Both the position numbers and the translations under genes were made by a program. Positions 44,196 through 54,593 of a DNA stretch of 64,000 nt are shown piece by piece. This DNA comes from JBBQUN01 sp963698395. GTDB lineage: Bacteria > Actinomycetota > Acidimicrobiia > Acidimicrobiales > SZUA-35. Below the pieces are notes generated by a model. The model was not told the origin of the DNA. It saw only the letters and a program-made list of their open reading frames with translations, and ran no database searches. Each line of letters opens with the position of its first letter. Positions within the stretch are counted from its first letter, which is position 1. The DNA lies in the NCBI GenBank assembly GCA_963698395.1, contig CAVOQQ010000008.1, positions 248,001-312,000 of the forward strand. The letters run 5' to 3'.

Positions 44196-46820
44196 ATGGA
44201 TATGGACCCGAACCGGCTCACCCAACGTTCACAGGAAGCACTCGCGGCCGCTCAGTCGGTGGCAACGGGACTCAGCCAGACCGAGACCGACAACGAGCAC
44301 CTGCTCGTTGCCCTGCTCGAGCAGCCCGAGGGACTCGTTGCTCGGCTGCTCCGCCAGCTCGACGTCGACGTCGACGCGGTGACGCAGGCGAGTCGCCGAG
44401 CCCTGGACCGACGACCCCGGGTCAGCGGTCCCGGCGTGGCGCCCGGACAGATCTACCCCAGCCGTCGACTGAGTCAGCTGGTCGAGGCGGCCGACGCCGA
44501 GGCCAAGCGGCTCAAGGACGAGTACGTCTCGGTCGAGCATCTCTTCCTCGCTCTCATCGACGAGGGTGGCGAAGCCGCTCGGCTGCTGGTCGAACATGGC
44601 GTGTCCCGAGACGCATTCTTGGGCGCGCTGACCGAGATCCGAGGCAACCAGCGCGTGACCTCGGCAACCCCGGAGGGCAGCTATGAAGCGCTGGAGAAGT
44701 ACGGCCGTGACCTCGTTGCCGAGGCGAGAGCCGGCACGCTCGATCCGGTCATCGGCCGAGATGGCGAGATCCGTCGGGCCATCCAGATTCTCTCCCGCAA
44801 GACCAAGAACAACCCGGTCCTGATCGGTGAACCCGGTGTCGGCAAGACGGCCATCGTCGAAGGACTGGCCCAGCGCATCAACAACGGCGACGTACCCGAG
44901 GGCCTGCTCGACAAGACCGTGTTCGAACTCGACATGGGCGCCCTCGTGGCGGGCGCGAAGTACCGCGGCGAGTTCGAGGAGCGGTTGAAGGCGGTCCTCA
45001 ACGAGGTGCGTGCCGCCGAGGGCGGCATTCTGCTCTTCGTCGACGAGTTGCACACGGTGGTCGGCGCCGGCGCAGCCGAAGGGGCGATGGACGCCGGCAA
45101 CATGCTCAAGCCGATGCTCGCCCGAGGCGAGCTCCACATGATCGGTGCCACGACCCTCGACGAGTACCGCAAGCACATCGAGAAGGACGCAGCCCTCGAG
45201 CGACGGTTCCAGCCGATCACGGTCGACGAGCCCAGCGTGGAAGACGCGGTGTCGATCCTTCGAGGCATCCGCGAGCGGCTCGAGATCTTCCACGGGGTGA
45301 AGATCCAAGACGCGGCCCTCGTTGCCGCGGTCACGCTCAGCCACCGCTACATCTCGGACCGCTTCCTTCCCGACAAGGCCATCGACCTCGTCGACGAGGC
45401 CTGCGCCATGCTGCGAACCGAGATCGACTCGCTGCCGAGCGAGCTCGACGAGATCACCCGTCGGGTGACCCGGCTCGAGATCGAGGAAGCAGCACTCACG
45501 AAGGAGACCGACGCCGCGTCGAAGCTCCGGCTCGACGAGCTGCAGCGAGACCTGGCCGATCAGCGGGCCGAGGCCGATGCCATGCGCGCCCAGTGGGAGA
45601 CCGAGCGACAGGCGATCCGCAAGGTCCAGGCCCTTCGCAAGGAGGTCGAGCACGTCCGTACCCGAGCCGAGCAGGCCGAGCGAGACTACGACCTCGACGA
45701 GGCGGCGCAGCTCCGTCACGGTCAGCTGCCGCAGCTGCAGCATCGGTTGGAAGCCGAGGAAGAGCGTCTCGCCGAGAAGCAGGGCGAACGCCAGTTGCTG
45801 CGTGAGGTGGTCACCGACGACGAGATCGCCGGGATCGTCGCCCGTTGGACCGGGATCCCCGTGGCTCGCCTGATGGAGGGGGAGCGCAGCAAGCTCCTTC
45901 GGCTCGACGAGGTGCTACACGAGCGGGTGGTCGGTCAGGACGAGGCGGTACAACTCGTCGCCGACGCCGTGATCCGTGCCCGCTCGGGGGTGAAGGACCC
46001 GCGTCGACCGATCGGCAGCTTCTTGTTCCTGGGGCCGACCGGGGTCGGCAAGACCGAGCTGGCGAAGACCTTGGCGGCGGCGCTGTTCGACAGTGAAGAT
46101 GCGCTCATCCGCATCGACATGAGCGAGTACCAGGAACGACACACGGTGAGCAGGCTCGTCGGTGCGCCTCCGGGGTACGTCGGCTACGACGAGGGTGGTC
46201 AGCTGACCGAGGCGGTGCGGCGCAAGCCGTTCGCCGTCGTGCTGTTCGACGAGGTGGAGAAGGCCCACAGCGACGTGTTCAACACCCTGCTCCAGCTGCT
46301 CGACGACGGGCGACTGACCGACGCCCAGGGCCGTACGGTCGACTTCCGCAACACGGTGGTGATCCTGACGTCGAACATCGGATCGCCCCATCTGCTGGAA
46401 GGCGTCACCGGGACCGGCGAGATCAAGGAGGACGCACGAGCGGCGGTCATGGGCGAGCTGCGACGTCACTTCCGCCCCGAGTTCCTCAATCGGCTCGACG
46501 ACATCGTGCTGTTCAAGCCGTTGACGCTCGTGGAGATCGAACGGATCGTCGACCTGATGGTCGACGAGCTTCGGATGCGGCTGGCCGAGCGCCAGCTCGA
46601 ACTCGTGCTTTCGCCGGCCGCATTGCAGCACATCGCCGAACAGGGCTTCGACCCGGTCTACGGCGCTCGGCCGCTGCGCCGATTCATCCAGCACCACCTC
46701 GAGACCAAGATCGGCCGCTCGCTGCTCTCGGGCGATGTGGAAGATGGCTCCCGGATCACGGTCGATCTGGTCGACGACGAGATCACCGTGCGCTGGGACC
46801 ATCCGGCTCCCGCCGAGTGA
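44196..46820 (+). CDS. clpB: Disaggregase ClpB
   Basis: 874 aa, the full length. Two Clp_N repeats (1-150), NBD1 with GEPGVGKTA at about 211, a coiled-coil middle domain (about 400-530, RRVTRLEIEEAALTKE to EERLAEKQGER), and NBD2 with GPTGVGKTE at about 612 and the IRIDMSEYQERHTVSRL segment. It works with DnaK to dissolve aggregates. ATG at 44196, with a second in-frame ATG at 44202. Last gene of the chaperone operon. Confidence 0.96.
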   Translation: MDMDPNRLTQRSQEALAAAQSVATGLSQTETDNEHLLVALLEQPEGLVARLLRQLDVDVDAVTQASRRALDRRPRVSGPGVAPGQIYPSRRLSQLVEAADAEAKRLKDEYVSVEHLFLALIDEGGEAARLLVEHGVSRDAFLGALTEIRGNQRVTSATPEGSYEALEKYGRDLVAEARAGTLDPVIGRDGEIRRAIQILSRKTKNNPVLIGEPGVGKTAIVEGLAQRINNGDVPEGLLDKTVFELDMGALVAGAKYRGEFEERLKAVLNEVRAAEGGILLFVDELHTVVGAGAAEGAMDAGNMLKPMLARGELHMIGATTLDEYRKHIEKDAALERRFQPITVDEPSVEDAVSILRGIRERLEIFHGVKIQDAALVAAVTLSHRYISDRFLPDKAIDLVDEACAMLRTEIDSLPSELDEITRRVTRLEIEEAALTKETDAASKLRLDELQRDLADQRAEADAMRAQWETERQAIRKVQALRKEVEHVRTRAEQAERDYDLDEAAQLRHGQLPQLQHRLEAEEERLAEKQGERQLLREVVTDDEIAGIVARWTGIPVARLMEGERSKLLRLDEVLHERVVGQDEAVQLVADAVIRARSGVKDPRRPIGSFLFLGPTGVGKTELAKTLAAALFDSEDALIRIDMSEYQERHTVSRLVGAPPGYVGYDEGGQLTEAVRRKPFAVVLFDEVEKAHSDVFNTLLQLLDDGRLTDAQGRTVDFRNTVVILTSNIGSPHLLEGVTGTGEIKEDARAAVMGELRRHFRPEFLNRLDDIVLFKPLTLVEIERIVDLMVDELRMRLAERQLELVLSPAALQHIAEQGFDPVYGARPLRRFIQHHLETKIGRSLLSGDVEDGSRITVDLVDDEITVRWDHPAPAE

Positions 46821-46831
46821 GGTCGTGCTGA

Positions 46832-46862
46832 CCACGCTCGGGGTCTGATCCCTCGAGCGTGG
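46832..46862 (+). terminator. Terminator hairpin after clpB
   Basis: CCACGCTCG-GGG pairs with CCC-(T)-CGAGCGTGG across loop TCTGAT; one T is bulged. Confidence 0.7.
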
Positions 46863-46911
46863 GCCCTGGCGCGGCGGCGTGCTGTGCGGATCGAGCTGAA
46901 GGGGCTGGTTC

Positions 46912-49498
46912 ATGACGGACACCGGCTGGACGTGGGCGGAACCCATCGACGAGGTGTTCGCACGGCTGTCGTCGAGCGTCGATGGACTGTCGGGTGACGA
47001 GGCAGCGAAACGTGCCACCAACACCGGTTTCCACAACCCGGCGCCGATGTCGTGGTGGCGATTGGCCGTACGGCAACTCGACTCGCCGATCGTCTTGTTG
47101 TTGCTGGGCGCGACCGTGCTGTCGATACTGCTCGGCGATCTGATCGATGGCGCGATCATCTTGGCGATCACCGCAGCCAGCGCGACCCTCGGGTTCGTGC
47201 AGGAACGGGGAGCGGTCCGCGTCGTGGAGGATCTGCTCGACGGCGTCCGGGTTCATGCCGATGCCCGCCGTGACGGTGTCGATGTTCAGGTCCCGCTCGA
47301 CGCGGTCGTGCCCGGCGATGTGCTGATATTGCGAACGGGCGATGTGATCGCAGGCGACGCTCGAATCATCGACGCCCAGTCGATGCTGCTGGACGAGTCG
47401 GCTCTGACGGGGGAGAGTTTCCCGTCGAGAAGCAGCCGGGTCAGATCCCGGCGCAGAGCGCGCTGAGCACTCGTTCGAACATGGTCTGGTGCGGCACCCA
47501 CGTGGTCTCGGGCTCGGGGACGGTGCTGGTGGTGTCGGTTGCCGACGACACCGAGTTCGGCAGCATTCGATCCCGCATCGCGGAGGACCACGTCCCGACG
47601 GCGTTCGAACTGGGGCTTCGTCAGTTCGGATCGTTGATCATGCGAACCGCCGGCGTGCTCGTCGCCGGCGTGTTCGTCATCAACATGGCGTTGGGTCGGC
47701 CGATCCTCGAGGCGCTGTTGTTCTCGCTGGCGCTCGCCGTCGGGCTCACCCCGCAACTGCTGCCCACGATCGTCACGGTCACACTGGCGCACGGGGCGAG
47801 GCGGATGGCGAAGCGGCGGGTGATCGTGAAACGCCTGGATGCCATCGAAGACATCGGCGCCATCGACGTGCTGTGCACCGACAAGACCGGCACCCTCACT
47901 GCGGGCACGATCGTCCTCGACGCCGCGCTCGACCTCGACGGCAGACCGTCGGAGCACGTACGCCGACTGGGCTGGCTCAACGCCACCGGACAGAACGGGT
48001 TCCTGAATCCGGTCGACCAGGCCATCGCGGCGACACCGGAACCTGACGGAGCATCGGAGGTGTCCGTCCTCGGCGAGGTGCCGTACGACTTCATGCGCCG
48101 GGTGCTGAGCGTCCTGGTCGACGACGCCGGCGTCACGAGGCTCATCACCAAGGGCGCCGTCGAGTCGGTCCTGACACGCTGTGCGATCGACCGGCGCGAG
48201 GCCGATCGACACCGGCAACGGTTCGAAGAACTCTCGGCTCGAGGATTCCGGGTGCTCGCCGTGGCCACCAAGATCCTGCCCACCGCATCCCCTCCCACCG
48301 CGTCATCGGCCGAGCCGTCCGCCTCCTCGTCCGCCTCGTCCGCCTCTCGTCCGACGACGAGCACGAGTTGCGCCTCGAAGGGTTCCTCTGTTTCGCCGAT
48401 CCGCCCAAGCTCGACGCGGCGGCGGCCATCGCCGAGTTGGCGTCGCTCGGCGTGGCCACCAAGTTGATCACCGGCGACAATCGCTTCGCAGCTGCCCATG
48501 CCGCCACCGCCGTCGGTCTCGACGCAACACGAGTGGTGATCGGTGCCGAGCTGGAAGGTCTCGATGCGGTGGCCCTCGAGCGGATGGTCGCCGACGTGTC
48601 GGTCTTCGCCGAGATCGAGCCGCTCGGCAAGGAGGCGATCGTGGCTGCGTTGCGGCGCGCCGGCCACAACGTCGGCTACCTGGGTGACGGCATCAATGAT
48701 GCGCCGTCGCTTCTGGGCGCCGATGTCGGGATCTCGGTCGACACCGCCGTCGACGTCGCAAAGTACTCCGCCGCCGTCGTGCTGCTGGACAAGGACCTCG
48801 CGGTCTTGGCCGAGGGGATCCGCCAGGGTCGCCAGGTGCTGACCAACACGATCAAGTACGTCCAGGTCACGATCTCGGCGAACTTCGGGAACATGATCTC
48901 GATGGCGGCGGCCACCGCCTTCCTGCCGTTCCTTCCGCTGCTCCCTCGTCAGATCCTGCTGCTCAACTTCTTGTCGGACATCCCCGGTGTCACGATCGCC
49001 GGTGATCGTGTCGATCCCGAAGCCGTGGTGGAACCTCATGGGTGGGACACCGGTGCCCTGCGCCGCTTCATGCTCACCTTCGGGCTGATCAGCTCGGTGT
49101 TCGACATCGGCACCTTCGTCATCCTGCGAGTCGGGTTCGACGCCACCGCCGAGGTGTTCCGCACCGGTTGGTTCATCGAGTCGACCGCCACCGAACTCGC
49201 CGTGATGCTGGTGTTGCGAACCCGACGAGCGGCGTGGCGAAGCCGGCCGGGCAACGCGTTGCTCGTCAGCTCGGCGATCGTTGCGGCCGTCACCGTGGCG
49301 CTCCCGTACACCCCATTGGCCGACGGGCTCGGCCTGGCTGCGCCGACCGCCGGCGTGTTGGTGATGCTCGGGCTCGTCACCGTGGCCTATGTCGCGGCCA
49401 CCGAGGCGGCGAAGCACCGGGCAGGCTCCGACCGGACCGACTCTCACCAGGGAGAGAAGAACCGACCGGCGGCGGCATCCGAAGCCGGCGGTCGTTGA
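46912..49498 (+). pseudogene. mgtA: Mg2+-type P-type ATPase (MgtA-like), two frameshifts
   Basis: Three consecutive frames make one P-ATPase of about 860 aa. Frame 1 (to about 47420) has the N-terminal helices and ESALTGES; frame 2 (about 47424-48346) has the phosphorylation motif CTDKTGTLT and the IGAID region; frame 3 (from about 48350) has GDGINDAPSLLGADVGISVD and the last helices with ILLLNFLSDIPG, typical of the MgtA/IIIB group. A missing G in TTTCCCGTCG and an extra T in GCCTCTCGTCC explain the breaks. It may import Mg2+ in the intact state. Confidence 0.8.
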
Positions 49499-49622
49499 CC
49501 GCCCATTGACCGTCAGGAGATGGTCGGTGGATGCACTTCTGGGAGTATCCAGTCAGGAACACCCGCTCGAACCGAGCGGCAACGGCTCGCCGTCGATGAG
49601 CCAACGACCAACGGGAGTGTCC

Positions 49623-50327
49623 ATGTCGGCTCCGAAGAACCTGCTCCTGCTGGCCATCGATCTCGACGCCACGGTCGGCGATGCACGATCCGTCGCCGAG
49701 TTCGCCCTTGCGGCCGGCACCGAGGTCGAGGTGCTCGTGGTGCTGGCACCCGACCTGGGCACGTTCGGGTTCCGGCCGATCGAACAGTCGGATGCCGAGC
49801 CACCACCATCGTTCGACCGCACGGCGGCCAACGCGACGCTGACGTCGATGACGACGGCGTTGGAGGCACTCGGCATCGTCGCCAGGAGCCGGCTCGTCTC
49901 CGGTCCGACCGTCGAAACCATCATCGAGCGTGCCGACGAGATCGACGCGCTGGCGATCGCCATCATCGATCGTCAGCACGGCCTCCGTCACCGGCTCCTG
50001 ATGGGCAGCGTCGGCCAGAGCCTGCTCAAGCACTCCCACCGACCGGTACTCGTCGTTCCCGCCGCGGCGATCGGTGACACCGAAACCGGGTTGCTGGCGG
50101 CGATCGACCGAATGATCCATGTCATCGATCGCCCCGAGGTCGGGGGTGATCTCGCCGATCTCCGCTCGGCCGCAGAAGCCCATCGCAACGACCCGGAGTC
50201 CGAGGCGAACAGACATCAGCTGCTCGACCGACTGCGAGATCCGGCCCATCGTTTCGAAACCGATCACCCCTCCCTGGTCCGGGCCATCAACGACGTGGCC
50301 TACTACCTGAGCGGCATGGGGCTGTAG
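49623..50327 (+). CDS. Universal stress protein fused to a DUF4404-like domain
   Basis: 234 aa. Residues 1-145 are Usp-like (NLLLLAIDLDATVGDARSVA, LMGSVGQSLLKHSHRPVLVV). Residues 165-234 (LRSAAEAHRNDPESEANRHQ, RFETDHPSLVRAINDVAYYL, GMGL) resemble DUF4404, a small helical domain usually found alone. GGGAG lies five bases before the ATG at 49623. The domain pairing suggests that DUF4404 works with stress signalling. It follows the P-ATPase on the same strand. Confidence 0.72.
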   Translation: MSAPKNLLLLAIDLDATVGDARSVAEFALAAGTEVEVLVVLAPDLGTFGFRPIEQSDAEPPPSFDRTAANATLTSMTTALEALGIVARSRLVSGPTVETIIERADEIDALAIAIIDRQHGLRHRLLMGSVGQSLLKHSHRPVLVVPAAAIGDTETGLLAAIDRMIHVIDRPEVGGDLADLRSAAEAHRNDPESEANRHQLLDRLRDPAHRFETDHPSLVRAINDVAYYLSGMGL

Positions 50328-50408
50328 CCCCGGTTCCCGGATCTGGTTCCTCCCGCCGAGCAGCACGTCCCACCCGGCAGCACGTCGACGATGACGCCCA
50401 CCCTCACT

Positions 50409-50451
50409 GGGCCGATCGAGTGCCCGCTCGGCGGTTCACGACGATCGGCCC
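50409..50451. terminator. Inverted repeat between convergent Usp genes
   Basis: GGGCCGATCG (50409-50418) pairs perfectly with CGATCGGCCC (50442-50451). The right arm lies in the last codons of the minus-strand Usp gene, so a bidirectional terminator is likely but not certain. Confidence 0.45.
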
Positions 50452-50831
50452 GCCAAAGGGCTGGGCACCACGAGCACCGGGATGTCGGTGAATTCGAGCA
50501 CGTGCTCGGTCTGGCTCCCCACGTAGGGCCGGCCGGGGCGTCGATCGTCCGAACGCCCCATGACCACCACATCGGCCTGCCAGGTATGGGCGGTATCGAG
50601 AATCGCTTCGAAGGCAGGCCCACCGGTGGCAACGGTCGTGATGATCGTCACCCCTTCGCTCTCGGCCATCGCGGCGACATGGCGAAGAACGTCGGCTCCT
50701 TCGGTCGGTGAGTCGTCGATCGTCACCACGTTGAGCTCGGCCGACCAGGCGGCGGCGAGTTCGATGGCGAAGGAGGCGGCGGCCAGTGCCGCCGCCGAGT
50801 CGTCGACGGCCACGAGAATGCGGCGGATCAT
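50436..50831 (-). CDS. Universal stress protein, last gene of the V-type ATPase operon
   Basis: 131 aa, one Usp domain: RRILVAVDDSAAALAAASFA at the start, VVVMGRSDDRRPGRPYVGSQ and DIPVLVVPSP at the end. The start codon overlaps the stop of subunit D (ATGA), so the two are translationally coupled. This makes the Usp protein part of the ATPase operon and a candidate regulator or energy sensor for the enzyme. Confidence 0.88.
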   Translation of the reverse strand: MIRRILVAVDDSAAALAAASFAIELAAAWSAELNVVTIDDSPTEGADVLRHVAAMAESEGVTIITTVATGGPAFEAILDTAHTWQADVVVMGRSDDRRPGRPYVGSQTEHVLEFTDIPVLVVPSPLAGRSS

Positions 50832-51445
50832 CTCGAACCAGCCAGTCGTTCCGACGAAGCGAGTCGCACCCGCAGGGCCTCTTCCCGGTCTTCTTCGTCG
50901 AGATGGACCTCGAGCGATCGCTGCTGTTCCTCCAGCCGGGGGAGCAGGCGGTCTTCGATCGCCCGGCGCCGACGGCGGGTCGACACCAGTTCGCCGTCGA
51001 GACGGGCAACGGCGGCGTGCATCGCGGCGTGTTCTGCCGCAGCTCGGAGCGCCTCGCGTTCGGCCTCGATTGTCGGCAGCAGGGCGGCGGTGGACGACAC
51101 GACCGGGGCCGACGCAAAGGTGCAGTCGATCCCTTCGGGGTAGGTCACGCCCATCGAGCTCTGCCATGCCACCTCGATGGTCGTCGTTGCGTTGCCCGTC
51201 TCGACCAAGCGGTCGAGTTCCTCTGAGCATCCGAGCATTCGCGAACGCAGCAGCCACCGCGCTGCTTCGTTCATCTGCTCTTGCCATCGTTGCTCGGTCC
51301 GGCTCGCATGGCCGGCAAGGCGCATGCGTTCTCGCTCGAGCGCCGCTTCCTTGCTGCTCAGCAACTCGACCGCGTGATGGGCCAGGCTCACCTGCCGGAT
51401 GAGGTGCAGTCGGGCCGCTCGTGTCGGCACCACGGATGCGCTCAT
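50828..51445 (-). CDS. ntpD: V/A-type ATPase subunit D (central stalk)
   Basis: 205 aa, long helices at both ends as expected for the rotor shaft: PTRAARLHLIRQVSLAHHAV at the start and RRRRRAIEDRLLPRLEEQQR near the end. The N-terminal PTRAARLHL motif is typical for subunit D. Start overlaps the subunit B stop by 4 bases. Confidence 0.88.
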   Translation of the reverse strand: MSASVVPTRAARLHLIRQVSLAHHAVELLSSKEAALERERMRLAGHASRTEQRWQEQMNEAARWLLRSRMLGCSEELDRLVETGNATTTIEVAWQSSMGVTYPEGIDCTFASAPVVSSTAALLPTIEAEREALRAAAEHAAMHAAVARLDGELVSTRRRRRAIEDRLLPRLEEQQRSLEVHLDEEDREEALRVRLASSERLAGSR

Positions 51446-52875
51446 GCTCGACCTCCATCGGTCGGTAGGCGACGAGCGATCTGCTCCTCGGTCACCATGG
51501 TCAGTTCTCTGGTCGGCACGATCGCCGCCGATCGCCACATGCGGGCCAGCGTGTCGTCGAGCGTTCGTTTCTCGGCAGGACCCTGCGCGACGAGATCGGC
51601 CTCGAAGTGGTCGGCGAACGTGAGGTATCGCTGCTCGGTGATCGAGAGGGCTTCGGCCCCGATCAGCGAGGCGAGCTCGTCGGCTTGTCTGGCCTCGGAC
51701 AACAAACTGAGCACCTGGGCTGCGATCGCCCGATGGTCATCTCGGGTATGGCCGGGTCCGGCCCCGCGCCGCATGAGCCGTGACAACGACGACAGTGCAT
51801 CGATCGGCGGTGACACGCCGCGGCTCCAGACGTCGGGCGAGAGCACGATCTGGCCCTCGGTGATGTAGCCGGTCAGGTCGGGAACCGGGTGCGTGATGTC
51901 GCCGGCGGGCATGGTCAGGATCGGCACCTCGGTGATCGATCCGGGACGTCCGACGATGCGACCGCAGCGCTCGTAGATGCCGGCGAGGTCGCTGAAGAGG
52001 TATCCCGGATAGCCACGCCGACTCGGCACCTCGCCCCGTGCGGCCGAGAGTTGCCGCACGGCGTCGCAGTAGCTCGTCATGTCGCTCATGACGACGAGCA
52101 CGTGATGGCCCAGGTCGTAGGCGAGGTGCTCGGCGACGGTGAGCGCGACTCTCGGCGTCAGGATTCGCTCGATCACCGGATCGTCGGCGGTGTTCAGGAA
52201 GAGGCAGGCCTGCCGTTCGCGCACGCGCCCCTCGAGCCCCTGGACGACGAGGTCGACGTCGGCGTTGGTGAGGCCCATGCCGGCGAACACCACGCTGAAG
52301 TCGGCGCCTTCGACCGTCGATTGCGCCGCGATCTGGATCGCCAGTTCGAGATGCGGGAGCCCGCCAACGGAGAAGACCGGCAGTTTCTGACCGCGCACCA
52401 GGGTCATCAGCCCGTCGATCGCCGAGACGCCCGTGATCACCGGATCTTCGGGCACCGCTCGCTTCGCCGGGTTGATCACCGATCCTGCCACCGGCCGCAG
52501 CACGGATCCGACCACCGGAGGGCCACCGTCGAGCGGGTCACCGCGTCCGTTGCTCACTCGTCCCAGCCACCGGTCGGTCGCTGCGATTTCCATGGGCGAA
52601 CCGGGGAACGACACGATCGTGCCGGTGGTGCCGATGCCCTCGGTGCCCTCGAACACTTCGATGATCGCAAGGTCACGATCGACGTCGACGACCACACCGT
52701 GACGCAGCTGACCGTCGTGCAGTCGGACCTCGACATGGTCGTCCCAACCCACCGGTGTCGCCACGTTCACGAAGAGCAGCGGGCCGTCGACGCTGCTGAT
52801 CGCGTCGACCTCGATCGGCGCCGTCAGGACATCGTGCACCGGCACGCTCGATTGCCTCACCGTCGGATCGTTCAT
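51442..52875 (-). CDS. ntpB: V/A-type ATPase subunit B (non-catalytic)
   Basis: 477 aa. Rotary ATPase beta-barrel, then GVSAIDGLMTLVRGQKLPVF and SVGGLPHLELAIQIAAQ, where a P-loop would be in subunit A but is absent, as in true B subunits. Further matches are VVMSDMTSYCDAVRQLSAAR and RRGYPGYLFSDLAGIYERCG. Start overlaps the subunit A stop by 4 bases. Confidence 0.93.
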   Translation of the reverse strand: MNDPTVRQSSVPVHDVLTAPIEVDAISSVDGPLLFVNVATPVGWDDHVEVRLHDGQLRHGVVVDVDRDLAIIEVFEGTEGIGTTGTIVSFPGSPMEIAATDRWLGRVSNGRGDPLDGGPPVVGSVLRPVAGSVINPAKRAVPEDPVITGVSAIDGLMTLVRGQKLPVFSVGGLPHLELAIQIAAQSTVEGADFSVVFAGMGLTNADVDLVVQGLEGRVRERQACLFLNTADDPVIERILTPRVALTVAEHLAYDLGHHVLVVMSDMTSYCDAVRQLSAARGEVPSRRGYPGYLFSDLAGIYERCGRIVGRPGSITEVPILTMPAGDITHPVPDLTGYITEGQIVLSPDVWSRGVSPPIDALSSLSRLMRRGAGPGHTRDDHRAIAAQVLSLLSEARQADELASLIGAEALSITEQRYLTFADHFEADLVAQGPAEKRTLDDTLARMWRSAAIVPTRELTMVTEEQIARRLPTDGGRA

Positions 52876-54593
52876 GCCACCGCTTTCTCGAGATCGGCCA
52901 GCAGTTGGCCGGCGATCGCCGCAACACCCGACGCATCGTCGGGCCCGACCTGATCCTTTGCCCGAACGAGTGGGCCGAGATCGAAGCCTTCGATCACGCT
53001 CGCAGGGGTTCCGGCATCCACGGCAGCCAATGCTGCGTCATGGACCCCGAGAACGGCCCGTCCCAGTTCGGCCTGCTTCGCACTCGAACACGAGGCGTCG
53101 TTCGCACTCAGTGCGCTCTGCTGCAGGAACGCTTCACGGATCAGGCGGGCGGTGAGCAGCACGACTCGGTCGTTGGGCGCCAGTGCCGTCTTGCCGACGA
53201 GATCGGCGAGTCCCTGCAATCGGACTGCCTCGGTCAGGATGGACTGGAGACGGGACCGACGAAGCGCCCAGTCGGCGTCGCCGTTGACCGCGTGCCACCG
53301 GGCGACGCGATCGACATCACGGGAGAACGACGACTGCCAGCTGACCGCCGGATAGTGCCGGGCGTAGGCCAACGCCCGATCGAGTCCCCACACGGCCTGG
53401 ACGAATCGCTGGGTCGAGGCGGCAACCGGCTCGGTGGCATCGCCGCCCGGCGGCGAGACCGACGTGACGATGGTGACGGCGCCCACCCTGCCGCCGAGCG
53501 TCGTCACCAGCCCCGCCCGCTGATAGAAGGCGGCCAACGACGACGCCAGGTCGGCGGGATAGCCCTGCTCGGCCGGCATGGCACCGGTGCGGCTGGCCAG
53601 CTCGCGCCGAGCCTCGGCCCATCGTGAGGTCGAGTCGGCGATGATGACCGCATGGAGCCCCATGTCTCGGTAGTACTCGGCAATCGTGGTGGCGGTGTAG
53701 ATGCTGGCTTCGCGCGCCATGACGGGCATGTTCGAGGTGTTCGCGAGGATGATCGTGCGTTCCCGTAGCGAACGTCCGGTGCGGGGGTCGGTCAGCGAAC
53801 GCAGTTCGTCGATCAGGTCGGCCAGCTCGTTGCCCCGTTCGCCGCATCCGACGTAGACGATGACGTCGGCATCGCCCCACTTGGCGACCTGCTCCAAGAG
53901 CATCGTCTTGCCCTCGCCGAACCCGCCGATGACGGTGGCACTGCTGCCTTTGGCAATGGGTTCCATCGTGTCGAGGACGCGTTGCCCGGTGTTGAACGGT
54001 GGCCGGTCGACCAGGCGCTCGGCGACCGGCCGGGCATGCCGAATCGGCGAGGACGTGGTGAGCCGGATCTCGATTCCGTCGATCGATGCCACGGTCGCGC
54101 TCGATCCATACGATCCCGGCTCGGCGACCGAATCGATCGTTCCGCTCACGCCCGACGGGACGAGCACGAGGTGTTCGAGACCCGATGGTGTGGCCACCGA
54201 GCCGATGGACGCACCGGGTGTCACCTGCTCGCCGACGACGACGTGCGGGGCAAAGGTGTGCTCGCTCTCGTCCAGCCCGGCCATCGTCCGAGGGCCGAGG
54301 AAGTCTGCTGCGGAATCAAGCGGCCGAAGCAGACCGTCGTAGATGCCCCCGAGCAGACCCGGGCCGAGATCGACGGTCAACGGGTGGCCGGCCGCCCAGG
54401 CCGGATCGCCGACGCTCAACCCACCGGTGTACTCGTAGAGCTGAGCGACGACGTGATCGGTCGACAGTGAGATGATCTCGCCGGGCAGACGCATCGGACC
54501 GACCTCGACGAACTCGAAGCTGACCACGTTGCCGAGTTCTTCGAGATGGACGACCGGGCCGTTCACCCGGGTGACTCGACCTTGGACGGTCAT
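52872..54593 (-). CDS. ntpA: V/A-type ATPase subunit A (catalytic)
   Basis: 573 aa. VQGRVTRVNGPVV starts the barrel, the non-homologous bulge follows, and the P-loop at 223-230 reads GGFGEGKT, where the usual sequence is GPFGSGKT; the Gly and Lys-Thr needed for ATP binding are kept. VYVGCGERGNELADLIDEL and ADSTSRWAEARRELASRTG are diagnostic. ATP hydrolysis here drives ion pumping, or the reverse. Start overlaps subunit E by 4 bases. Confidence 0.94.
   Translation of the reverse strand: MTVQGRVTRVNGPVVHLEELGNVVSFEFVEVGPMRLPGEIISLSTDHVVAQLYEYTGGLSVGDPAWAAGHPLTVDLGPGLLGGIYDGLLRPLDSAADFLGPRTMAGLDESEHTFAPHVVVGEQVTPGASIGSVATPSGLEHLVLVPSGVSGTIDSVAEPGSYGSSATVASIDGIEIRLTTSSPIRHARPVAERLVDRPPFNTGQRVLDTMEPIAKGSSATVIGGFGEGKTMLLEQVAKWGDADVIVYVGCGERGNELADLIDELRSLTDPRTGRSLRERTIILANTSNMPVMAREASIYTATTIAEYYRDMGLHAVIIADSTSRWAEARRELASRTGAMPAEQGYPADLASSLAAFYQRAGLVTTLGGRVGAVTIVTSVSPPGGDATEPVAASTQRFVQAVWGLDRALAYARHYPAVSWQSSFSRDVDRVARWHAVNGDADWALRRSRLQSILTEAVRLQGLADLVGKTALAPNDRVVLLTARLIREAFLQQSALSANDASCSSAKQAELGRAVLGVHDAALAAVDAGTPASVIEGFDLGPLVRAKDQVGPDDASGVAAIAGQLLADLEKAVA

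Noticed and set aside
47421..48350. Programmed frameshifting in the P-ATPase
   Set aside because: No slippery heptamer or stimulating structure at either break, and similar isolated indels occur in unrelated genes nearby.
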